A DNA stretch of 30,114 nucleotides. Source: Beroe ovata. Lineage: Eukaryota > Ctenophora > Nuda > Beroida > Beroidae. The stretch spans positions 85,756-115,869 of the forward strand of contig CAMPET010000052.1 in the NCBI GenBank assembly GCA_946803715.1, read 5' to 3'. Position 1 is the stretch's first letter. Every line of letters begins with the position of its first letter. Shown one piece after another: positions 11,701 through 19,748 of the stretch. A model generated the notes under the pieces. That model did no database searches, was not told the DNA's origin, and saw only the letters and a list, made by a program, of their open reading frames with translations. The translations under genes were made by a program, and so were the position numbers.

Positions 11701-13159
11701 ATTTCATAGGACAAAGCTATTGAGTGTGAATGAGTCAGAATCAGCGATAAGTGGTACAGTCAAAGACTTTATTGCAGCTCCACAGAATTCTGAAAATGAG
11801 AAACAGAAAGAATTAGACCTTGCCTCAGGAGAAACTGATGAAGTTTTGAAAAACTCTTCTTCTCATGACAACAATGACATTGTCACATCTGATGTCTCAT
11901 CAAACGTTCAGAGTGTTGTTCATGATTTTGGACTAATTACTTCGAACAAGCCAGGTTTATCTAGAACGAGGGAATGTCTTCAGGATAAGGAGAAAGAAAG
12001 ATCAAACTTTCCTTTCCCATTTGATTTAAATGCAACAGACCCACCTGATCGAAGGAAGCAGCACAAAGCAATTAACATCGAACCTGGATATTACAAATTG
12101 AAGGTGAAAGAGTCAGAATCAACAATTAGTGGTACAGACAAAAACTTAATTGAAGCTCCTCAATATTCAGATGAATCTGAAAAACTGAAAGAGTTTAACC
12201 TATCCTCAGGAAAAAGTGATGAAGTCTTGAACAATACGCTAAGCTCTACTTGTCGTGATGACAATGACATCGTCACACCTGTGGTCTCATCAAGAGGTCG
12301 GAATAATGAAAAGCACGGTGTTGTTCGTGATTTTGGGCGAATTGTTTCCAATGAATCCGATGTATCTTCCGCTGTATTTCTTAAGAGAAAATGGCTTCCA
12401 AACCAGGAAAAAGATGGTTCAAACTTTCCCTTCCCATTTGACTCAAATGCAACAGACTCACCCGATCATAGGAAGCAGCCCAAACAAGTACTTGATTGTA
12501 CTGCATTGTCAAGGGACACATCTGATCCATTACATAGGACAAAGCCGTTGAGTGTGAATGAGTCAGAATCAGGAATAAGTGGTACAGACAAAGACATTTT
12601 TGCAGCTCCACAAAATTCAGATGAATCTGAGAAACAGAAAGAGTTAGACATATCTTCAGGAAGAACTGATGAAGTTATGAACAATTCGCTCAGCTCCACT
12701 TCTCGTGATGACAATGACATTGTCACATTTGATGTCTCTTCAAAAGGTCGGGATAATGAAAAGCACGGCAATGTTCATGATTTTGAGCGAATAAATTCCA
12801 ACAATCCAGGTGTAACTAGAAAAAGGAGATGTCACAAAACGGTAAGAGACTCAGAAAACCTCAATGATGAAGAAATTCTGAATGAAGTCGAAGCAAGTCT
12901 CTCTAAATTCGAAACAGATGATGAAGTCGATGCCAGTGATCTTGCTCTTCTTGAAGATTTTGACAGTGCCCGGCTGTCTTTCTATCCCAAACAAAACTCT
13001 GATGAAAACAGTGGGGTGATTGGGGAGGATACTTCAACTATCAGCTCGGTTTCGAGGCACCTTGCCCACGAGCCTGAATTAGATCGAGAATATTCCCTTT
13101 CTAGTGATGATTTCCGGCCAGGAAGTATCAATCCCATGATATTTAAAATAGTATGGTAG
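8768..13159 (+). CDS. Gene A: C2HC zinc-finger protein with N-terminal module
   Basis: Model: join of 8776-8911, 9047-10213 and 10803-13159, 3660 nt, 1219 aa. Both introns are GT-AG and phase 1. Order of parts: a 36-residue N-terminal module (10-45) shared with gene B; a disordered Ser/Glu/Gln-rich region with a sumoylation-type motif at 122-129; two Cys-rich C2HC fingers at 503-528 and 542-561; a Cys cluster (CRTCNQKFCEC); then a threefold repeat (681 to about 1117) and an acidic tail. It is probably a nuclear regulator, inferred from the fingers and the neighbouring genes. A CCCCACAG acceptor just before the ATG suggests a non-coding first exon upstream. No named family was recognised. An alternative, that A and B form one gene, is disfavoured by the in-frame TAG and the lack of a good phase-1 donor near 13159. 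Confidence 0.75.
8776..8911 (+). CDS. Gene A exon 1: N-terminal module
   Basis: The ATG at 8776 opens 45 codons plus one base. The exon ends at a strong GTAAGT donor (8912). Residues 10-45, beginning ISEKFQRYK and containing SDADLLEHFLD, align without gaps to the first exon of gene B. The AG at 8766-8767 would place the ATG eight bases inside the exon. An in-frame TGA at 8770 supports 8776 as the true start. A second ATG at 8769 in another frame would make a 13-codon upstream frame overlapping this start. Confidence 0.75.
8912..9046 (+). other. Gene A intron 1, in frame and stop-free
   Basis: A 135-nt intron with a GTAAGT donor and a TTTTTTCAG acceptor. Its length is divisible by three and the frame stays open through it, so a retained form would insert 45 mostly hydrophobic and aromatic residues between the module and the disordered region. 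Confidence 0.7.
9047..10213 (+). CDS. Gene A exon 2: disordered acidic region
   Basis: Enters in phase 1 (split codon Val) and leaves in phase 1 at a GGTAAGTT donor (10214). It encodes residues 46-434, rich in Ser, Glu, Asp, Gln and Asn, with no folded domain visible. IKLEPSSP at residues 122-129 matches the phosphorylation-dependent sumoylation consensus (hydrophobic-K-x-E-x-x-S-P). A second KSEP lies near TKSEPIDFE. Such linkers are common in transcription regulators; here the role is inference. Confidence 0.8.
10214..10802 (+). other. Gene A intron 2
   Basis: A 589-nt GT-AG intron (GTAAGTT donor, ATGTTTCAG acceptor), phase 1. It is AT-rich and no other feature was seen in it. Confidence 0.75.
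10803..13159 (+). CDS. Gene A exon 3: C2HC fingers and threefold repeat
   Basis: Residues 435-1219, ending in TAG at 13157. Two zinc-finger candidates sit early. The first is FCPVC...H...C (Cys 503, Cys 506, His 519, Cys 528). The second is CKFCERKFFGDRLSAHEGIC (Cys 542, Cys 545, His 557, Cys 561), which fits the C-x2-C-x11-H-x3-C form of the zf-C2HC_2 class. From residue 681 a block starting NFPFPFD repeats three times. The end of the exon is acidic (two stretches of Asp/Glu around residues 1130-1155). The TAG could in principle be bypassed by a weak donor near 13125. Confidence 0.82.
11540..12850 (+). repeat. Three coding tandem repeats in gene A
   Basis: Units start at 11540, 12005 and 12422 (155, 139 and about 143 residues), each opening with NFPFPFD. 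Shared later blocks include SES-x-ISGT, EKQKEL or variants, DNDIVT and NEKHG. Unit 2 lacks the segment with TALS...HRTK that units 1 and 3 keep, and unit 3 lacks the NIEP-x-YYK segment that units 1 and 2 keep. All length changes keep the frame. Confidence 0.85.
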
Positions 13160-13377
13160 GCCGTTGGGTTGTTCTGTTTAAACTTATTGAGAAGGTCCAA
13201 TCCTTAATTGAAACAGCAACTTTGACTATGAATAGCAAATAATATTGAATGTTTTAACTTAATTGTAACGAATATTATGATAACTCCAACAGAAAAAACT
13301 CTCACACGTTTCTCATCTGTTAATTGTTTTCAGGTCAATCTGAATTAATAATACATGATGTATTGATCAATAACATC

Positions 13378-13850
13378 AAGGTATATCTTGGCTGCCGGAC
13401 AACGGCGCATGTTGGAGGTCAGCGATTGACAGGGAAGCGTGGGAAAATTTGAGTTCAACCCAATCAGTCAAAACCTCCTGATAAGAAACGACAACTGCGC
13501 ACATCCAGTGATAAAATCAGGTCAAACTAAGCATGCAAGAGTATCTGTTACCCTGAACCCAACAACCAAATCTCTTTCTAACCTAAACCGGCTGACCCTG
13601 ACCCCGACCCTAACCCTGACCCTAACCTAACACTGACACTGGTCCTTACCCTAACTCTTACCCTGACCCTGACCATAACCTATGAGTATGTGCGCAGTTT
13701 TCGTTTGGTTTAGACTTCAACTTGATTGTGGCGCAATGTGCGCAGTTGTCGTTTCAAGAATCAGAGGTACCTAATTAGCCTGAAACATTGGCAGGGCACC
13801 CTGTTAGACCGTGGTGAATAAATAAGCGCAGTTGTCGGCAGGCCGTATAT
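13378..13850. mobile_element. Foldback/MITE-like element with telomere-like core
   Basis: A perfect 20-bp inverted repeat (13485-13504 against 13736-13755) is nested inside an imperfect outer pair (about 13381-13410 against 13826-13850). A third near-copy of the arm lies at 13688-13706. Between the inner arms, 13542-13680 is a degenerate run of CCCTAA, CCCTGA and CCTTAC words. There is no coding capacity, so any mobility would depend on an outside transposase. An AATAAA at 13817-13822 inside it could serve gene A as poly(A) signal. Confidence 0.6.
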
Positions 13851-14210
13851 CTTATTTGTGTACCGTGAGGTCATTTCATTGATTCTTCTTTTAATTCCTG
13901 GAATCAATTCATCTGTTTTAAGTTTTGAAGAGTGTTAAGATTTGATGAAGATGTATTCATAATTTCCATTGGTTTAATTTCACAATTTTTGGAATTTTAC
14001 ACAATAGAAATTTCCCTGAAAGCCTATGCCCTTCTTCACTTTGCTTTTGTTCCATTATTTTAAATTTGATGACTTCAAATTTTGAGTCGCCTACCAAGTC
14101 CTGAATAATATCTTTAATCCTTTGATGGTTTATAATGGAATGAAAGAACAGAATAGTAAGGTATATGGACTTGAGCTCTCCTCTAGTACCAAAACCCCTT
14201 TTCTGTTCAG
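13851..14210. other. Spacer upstream of gene B
   Basis: AT-rich sequence ending in a pyrimidine-rich acceptor (CCCCTTTTCTGTTCAG, AG at 14209-14210) two bases before the ATG of gene B. It is probably the 3' part of a 5' UTR intron. A second possible acceptor lies at 14185-14186. Confidence 0.5.
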
Positions 14211-16637
14211 CAATGACTTCATGTGAGACATTACACCTTGGATCTCTTGTTTCTAACAAGTACAAATCATACAAGCAGGAGTTCCGCTTTGATGGTGGTT
14301 CTGATGATGTTTTTGTAGAATTTCTCCTGGATATCAGTGTAAAGGCTGTCGAGATGGGTGAGTCAGTGTCGCTTGCTTATTAGATTCTTGAGAACAAGGA
14401 TGACTTTTATAATATGAATATGATCTAGGAATGTTTGGGTATTCCATTTTCCAAGACGTCCTTATAAAATCCTTATCATTTCAGTCAAGCAGATTGGCCC
14501 AGTTTTCCGACCGGTTTTGGAAGCTTCATTCCAGCAAAAAGCAATGCCTACAGATTGCCAATCCAGTTCATCTAATCAGCCAACTGCATCACATCAACAC
14601 CAATCAGATCATCAATCCACTCAGATTCATCACGAACCATCGTCAGTCAACAGTCATCAACAGTCATCATTCATGAAGAAAGCACCGATGGTCAATGATC
14701 ACAATACATCCTATCAAACATCCTCACTGTACAGCAGCACTGTTCCGATTTATCATAATGCAGCTGCTCTGGCAAGGCCTTTGCCTGCATCCTCAAATTC
14801 TTTGATGTGAGTGACGATTCAGAGCTCTTCAAGGCCACTGTAATAATCAATGATCGCTAATTTGAAAAAATATACTCCAGTATCTGTCCCAGATACCTTA
14901 TATATTTTTTCAATTTTGTGATCATTGATTATTACGGAAGGTACTACATATTTCCTATCTCAGGGCATCAGAAAGGGAGCAGAATGATGATAATGTAGCC
15001 TCTGTTGTCGAAGTTGCGTCCTCTGCCAACACTGACTTGATAAATAAGGGACAAATTGGACCAGATAGCAGTGCTAGCAATGGAGACTCTTTTGATGTTG
15101 TCAAAGTTATCAACCCAAATCGCAACCCTATTTTCAAAGCATGGAACGTTCAAGGCAGACACTCTAAAGGATCTAGCTCTAATATTGTTCAACCTGAGGC
15201 ACGAATTAAGCCTTATTTAAGATCAAGTATTAGGAAGATGAATAATCTATCAACTCACAGACCGTTGTTTCAGAATAAGAGTTCAAATGTGTCTGGCATC
15301 AGGAAAACTAGTTCTAACAAATATGTCAGAAAACTTCCTAATTTCGTTAAACCAACAGCTTCAAGACAGCAACAGATTACTAAAAGCAGTTTCATCAACT
15401 TCAAGAAGAACCTTTACCCTGCAGACGAGGGGATCAAGAACACAGCTACCGATAATCAGTGTGATTACTCGATAAATTCATACAGAGAATTGAGCAATTC
15501 ATTCACTTCACAGCCGGTCCAAGAACAGCACAATCAAACCTCACAGAGCTATCCGAATACTAGAAATCTAACTCTGTTGAAACCTCCAACTACTGATTTA
15601 GGGAAACTGTCTCAGAAAAGTTCAAAACATCCAACCCTGGTCCAACCAGCCAGTGTGGATAAATTGAACATGGAATTTGCTAAAGAAATAGGCAATGTTC
15701 TTGAAAGTTTGACTGAGCCATGTAGTAGTAGTAACAATAGCACAGAAAGTTCATTCAAGAGGGTTTCTAAGGATGGGACTAGAGCTTTGTCGATGGTTGG
15801 CATGGTTTCAATTGATGAAGCATCAGCTGAAGAGAGAATAGAAGTAGAGAATAATGAAAGAAATGAAATTCTGGGTGAAGATAAGGGAGAGACCAGTGGT
15901 GTGTTGAACACAGAAGAGAGCAGGCTTCAAGCAGATGTAAGAAAAACTATTCGCCATACAAGGCTTAATAGCAGGTAGGTATATCAAATTTAAATCAATC
16001 ATTTATGCATCACCTCTTTTCCTCTTTTCAAACTTTATCTAAATTCTAGATTTATTAGCATCAAATCGTGTTCAGGTACAAGAAGTATCCAGATGAAATG
16101 CTGAAAAAGGCAATGATATCTGTTCAAATGGGTCACAGAACAGTAGCTCAGGCTGCCAAAGAGTTTAACATACCACGACAAACGCTCCAATACCGCCTCT
16201 TCAAACGAAAGCAAAAATTAGGACATGGACTTAGGTCATCTAACTACTTGATTGGGGACTTCCAGGGTAGAAGGAAGCTTAGAATTGAGCACTGTGATGA
16301 TAACTTGAGAACCGATTCAGAATATTTGACAGTTGATTCAGATTCTGTGGATGTGACATCAGAGAGCATTGACAATCAGCCAGGTTCCTCGAATCTCAGC
16401 GAACAGGTTGTTCCTCCTATGAAATCTGAGAGACTTGATTGTGAAGATGTAGCTATCCCAGACTGTACATCTCTATTGAATAACATGAGTGGGGGCGATT
16501 TGTTGCTTTCTCTCGAGCGAACAGTTCAGGAGCTTCTGTCTTCTGACACCTCGCTCTGCACTGATGTTGACCCTCCACCTGATGGCCATGTTACTCTGTC
16601 TACTGATGCCCCAATGAATCCGCAAGTTTCATCTTGA
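14211..16637 (+). CDS. Gene B: Pipsqueak-type HTH protein
   Basis: Model: join of 14213-14357, 14485-14806, 14964-15974 and 16076-16637, 2040 nt, 679 aa. All junctions are GT-AG and the phases agree (1, 2, 2). Residues 13-48 are the module shared with gene A. The middle is disordered: Gln/His/Ser-rich first, then Ser/Asn/Thr-rich with basic patches. Residues 493-545 form an HTH_psq domain. Psq domains bind DNA in Pipsqueak, Bric-a-brac, Ribbon and E93/LCOR proteins, so a sequence-specific nuclear regulator is the likely role. There is no BTB domain in view, unlike classical Pipsqueak-group proteins. The tail is acidic. The orthologue is not recognised. Confidence 0.8.
14213..14357 (+). CDS. 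Gene B exon 1: N-terminal module
   Basis: The ATG at 14213 opens 48 codons plus one base, ending at a GTGAGT donor (14358). Residues 13-48 begin VSNKYKSYK and contain SDDVFVEFLLD. They match gene A residues 10-45 with no gap (10 identities in 36). As in gene A, the exon ends exactly after the module in phase 1, and the split codon is Val. Confidence 0.72.
14485..14806 (+). CDS. Gene B exon 2: Gln/His/Ser-rich
   Basis: Residues 49-155. It follows a TTATCATTTCAG acceptor and starts with a hydrophobic stretch (VKQIGPVFRPVLEASF) that may extend the module, then runs of Ser, Gln and His. It ends at a GTGAGT donor (14807) in phase 2. Confidence 0.75.
14840..14935. other. Long hairpin in gene B intron 2
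   Basis: Arms 14840-14874 and 14901-14935 are near-perfect inverted repeats of 35 bp: 16 bp match exactly at the outer end, there is a short mismatched patch, then a matched AT-rich end. The 26-nt loop holds its own inverted repeat (GTATCTG...CAGATAC). It fills most of the 157-nt intron 14807-14963, bringing the two splice sites together. It could be a small MITE or a functional RNA fold. Confidence 0.7.
14964..15974 (+). CDS. Gene B exon 3: disordered middle
   Basis: Residues 156-492. It follows a CCTATCTCAG acceptor and ends at a GTAGGT donor (15975) in phase 2. Composition is Ser/Asn/Thr/Lys-rich, with an acidic Glu-rich stretch near the end (AEERIEVENNERNEILGED). No folded domain was seen. 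Confidence 0.82.
16076..16637 (+). CDS. Gene B exon 4: psq HTH domain
   Basis: Residues 493-679. The split codon is Arg, and the joined sequence reads LNSRYKKYPDEMLKKAM. The domain then follows the psq pattern: a first helix with a run of Lys, a central MGHRTVAQAAKEFNIP block (turn and helix with AA and the IP pair) and a recognition helix RQTLQYRLFKRK. The flanking basic residues fit DNA contact. The remaining 130 residues are acidic and Ser-rich, ending in TGA at 16635. One psq copy is present; Drosophila Pipsqueak itself has four. Confidence 0.88.
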
Positions 16638-16914
16638 GTTATTTTGCCTTAGAATAATTTTCTCTGTTTGTAATGGATTTTGATTATGTTGTTATCGTTG
16701 AATTTGATTTTTTATGTACTATGTAGTATGATCAGAAACTAAAACAATGATTGTATTTGACACTTTGAGTTGATACCTAATGACACAACTTGATGCTTTG
16801 AATTTCAAGAGATTGTCATTTCACCAGAATTATCATTATCAAACCTTATCCTATTGTTCACTCTTCTACCACTGGGAAATGAAATTTTGAAAAAGTTGAA
16901 TCAGTTGATCTATG

Positions 16915-16920
16915 AATAAA
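16915..16920 (+). terminator. Poly(A) signal of gene B
   Basis: AATAAA (within AATAAATAA) about 280 nt after the gene B stop, a typical 3' UTR length. Confidence 0.65.
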
Positions 16921-17484
16921 TAATTTTGAGTATTCATTGTATTATTTAGGAATTTTCGGGTCTCTAAACTTTATCTCAGATTGTTCTGTCAAGACATTGA
17001 GCTGTCTTTATTAGATGAAGCTGTGGCCCGGTTCTCATATGGAAAACGTGACTAAATGCACGATTCACCTCACGCTTTTCTCTCTGAAACATGTGGTAAG
17101 TTTACAGTCAGCTCAATGCTCATCATAAGTGATAGGCGATAGGGCTGCTGCATATTGAATTGCGTTAAATTGTCCTTTTGTTTTCAAATATGTGTTCGTA
17201 TGATCAACCTATGTCAATCCAGCCATTGCTCTGTATCAGAATAAAAGTTGTGCGTCATTCGTTCATATTCTCCTCACACATTGTCGGTTTATCTGAACTA
17301 ATTTTTTGACGGTCGATTGATACGGATAGTAGGTGGAATTTGCATCAATGCAATGATGACTTGTATTCATAACTTAATAACTACCTACCTTGCTGTTTCC
17401 TGAATTCGTTCGCAGCTGTTTTCCTTTTTAATCCCTAAGAGATAACTGAGATTTGGGAAGTTCTCAAAACCCTTTATCCCTCAG

Positions 17485-17534
17485 GGTAGAAGTAATCGAG
17501 ACTAGCGGTCAAGAGAAAGAAACTGATTGTTCTG
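17485..17534 (+). CDS. Possible alternative exon of gene B
   Basis: A 50-nt segment between a CCCTTTATCCCTCAG acceptor and a GTAAGA donor. Only one frame is open (VEVIETSGQEKETDCS). Its entry phase (2) is the one left by gene B exon 3, and it would leave in phase 1. It is too short to stand alone. It could replace the psq exon in a splice variant. Confidence 0.25.
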
Positions 17535-18255
17535 GTAAGAAATTATCCATTCCCTTCTTTCAAAACATCAATTATATTCTTTGAACATGTGCAAGAAGTA
17601 ACGATACCCACTCATACCCACATCATGTGACCCCTTAGGGTATTCTTCAAGCACTATATTGATAGCTGTTAAAGCTGTCGAAATTGCTCTGCACTAGCAT
17701 AATATCACATATTGTCATATTGGATGGATAGTAATGGATCGCATGCACGATATTATGCATATGGTGTTTTGAACTATTTTCATCGTTACTTCCCGCCTTT
17801 CTCCTCATGACATTCTCGAAAATAATATTGGTGAGTCTCTAGATCAGTGGTGTGTATTGTGTAAGTATCAGCATTTGTTCTAATACCGAAATTATTGTGC
17901 TGATATTTATGAAATGAAGAGAGCTATAATTTATGCTGGTGAATAATGGGGATATTAATCCAGTGGCTGCATATGACGATTAACTCAGACACAAACTGCA
18001 TTCCCTCAACGCAACAGTTAACCATGATTGTAAAGCTTCATTAGAATGAATACTCCTGCTCATGCCCATAGTCAGACACGGGCACAAACTGTGGTCATCA
18101 AGATTGCGACATGTGCTGGTCTTGATGTTAATTTTCAAATCTGTTCCGAAGTTTCAAATATGTTATGTTCCCTATCCAAGTCGAGTTTCAGTTTAAGTCA
18201 ATATGTCTTCGTGTAGCCTTCATGAATACTGAATACTGAATGGATACTGATTCAG

Positions 18256-18320
18256 TTGCTCCCATGAGACGAAAATTAGAACTAGATTCCCTCTCTTATT
18301 ATGTGTGCTGGGATGACTGA
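18256..18320 (+). CDS. Possible alternative terminal exon of gene B
   Basis: It follows an ACTGATTCAG acceptor. Entered in phase 1, it reads VAPMRRKLELDSLSYYVCW and on to a TGA at 18318. The phase is the one left by 17485-17534. No AATAAA is visible close behind it. Weak evidence. Confidence 0.18.
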
Positions 18321-18487
18321 CCACATTCCTCATTTCTCATCGTATATTTCTTAATACGCGGAGTACCTATTGAATATTTTTTTGACCACACTCCACTAGC
18401 GGGACTCAAATTGAGCCACATTTGACTGGTCACAATTTCCATATTCAAATTAGCGATGTTTCCTCTGGCTCTGGTCCAAATCAATGG

Positions 18488-18489
<2 letters not shown>

Positions 18490-18523
<34 letters not shown>

Positions 18524-18672
18524 NNNNNNNNNNNNNNNNNNNNNNNNNNNNNNNNNNNNNNNNNNNNNNNNNNNNNNNNNNNNNNNNNNNNNNNNNNNNN
18601 NNNNNNNNNNNNNNNNNNNNNNNNNNNNNNNNNNNNNNNNNNNNNNNNNNNNNNNNNNNNNNNNNACACACA

Positions 18673-18705
<33 letters not shown>
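18490..18705. repeat. (GT)n - gap - (AC)n microsatellite
   Basis: GT dinucleotides at 18490-18523, unknown bases at 18524-18665 (142 N), then AC dinucleotides at 18666-18705. The sense changes across the gap, so the missing part must contain a switch point or be misassembled. Cys-Val and Thr-His frames here are artefacts. Confidence 0.9.
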
Positions 18706-18707
<2 letters not shown>

Positions 18708-19674
18708 ACCTACATCTACTCACCTATTCATAGAACGTCTACTATTGTCACACATATTGTTGCTTACGCTGTGACAGCTTCATGCAACTGCTTCATGTTT
18801 GTTTCAGACCATTAATCTCATCAAATTCTCGACTTCATGTCCTGTGACGATACCTATATATTGCTCACAACATGATATATCTTGCTTTATATAATAGCAA
18901 AGCTCACTACCTCTATGATAGCTCAATGATAGTCAAGATCAATCTATCATTAGCTCATTAACGCGACAGCTTTGAGAGTTTCATTGTTTGTTACTATATG
19001 AAACACACGTGGGAAATGTTTACTCACGTGAACAACATCGAGATTAGTTATTAGGTAACTGTCCATAGCCCATGAAAGTCTCACTTTAATTTTAATATCA
19101 TCCGACTGAAATAACTTTCTGAAGAAATCTTAAATGGTTTTCCATTCTTATCAAAAGATTTTCATGCGATTTTTCATGAAAAATGAAAAGCTATGAATAT
19201 TCTACTCCGTCATGGAACCTGATATTACCCATTGGAGAAGAACATTTTTCAGTTTTTCATCTCACAATGGGTATTGTTTAAACTCCTGCATAATGCATAG
19301 TCAGGGCAGAAAATTGCCATAGGTATTCCTATCAGGAAAAGTTCTTATATCAGCAAAGGTTATGTATTTTGTTTTGCCAGATATTATTAAAACTTGTTAT
19401 CACTGGACTCACTGTTCATTCCAGCGCGATCAGCCACGGAGTGATAAAATCATATTCTGACGATGTTTTTTGCATGGCTTCTGGGAACGCGAGCAAGAGC
19501 TGGGCTTGCGCGTATAGCTCTTCAATTTTGTTACAATATATTTTTTGTTGTCATCGTTTACCCACATAATGTAGTTCTGCAGTGCTTCTTTCCACTTCAC
19601 AGGTCTTTGCCGTAAAGGGTATATCATATACCTATGTATTACTTCTGTAGTCAGAGTACTGTGTTGCTACCAAT
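18706..19674. other. Spacer upstream of gene C
   Basis: AT-rich sequence. Open stretches at 19369-19569 (+) and 19430-19627 (-) lack recognisable domains. It would include the promoter of gene C if 19705 is the start. No core promoter motif could be assigned. Confidence 0.4.
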
Positions 19675-19704
19675 ATGTTTCACGTGTTTTATAGCAAACA
19701 GAGG

Positions 19705-19748
19705 ATGGCATCGCGATGGGGCATGCGGGCCACTGACGAGCAACCCAG
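19705..19748 (+). CDS. Gene C exon 1
   Basis: The ATG at 19705 has a good context (A at -3, G at +4) and encodes MASRWGMRATDEQP plus two bases before a GTAATA donor at 19749. The next exon supplies the G that makes Arg. An in-frame ATG at 19675 could add ten residues. An AG at 19700-19701 could instead make this an internal exon. Confidence 0.45.

Larger units (their letters stand above)
16921..18489. other. Spacer with possible alternative gene B 3' exons
   Basis: AT-rich sequence. Two splice-bounded open segments (17485-17534 and 18256-18320) fit the gene B reading phase and are listed separately. Nothing else was supported. Confidence 0.45.

Noticed and set aside
13542-13680. True telomere or interstitial telomere array
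   Set aside because: The CCCTAA words are too degenerate and short, and they sit inside inverted arms, so they are described as part of a foldback element.
8776-16637. A and B as a single fused gene
   Set aside because: Exon 3 of gene A ends in an in-frame TAG and has no convincing phase-1 donor, and each part starts with its own ATG at the same homologous module. Two genes fit better, though transcripts could overturn this.
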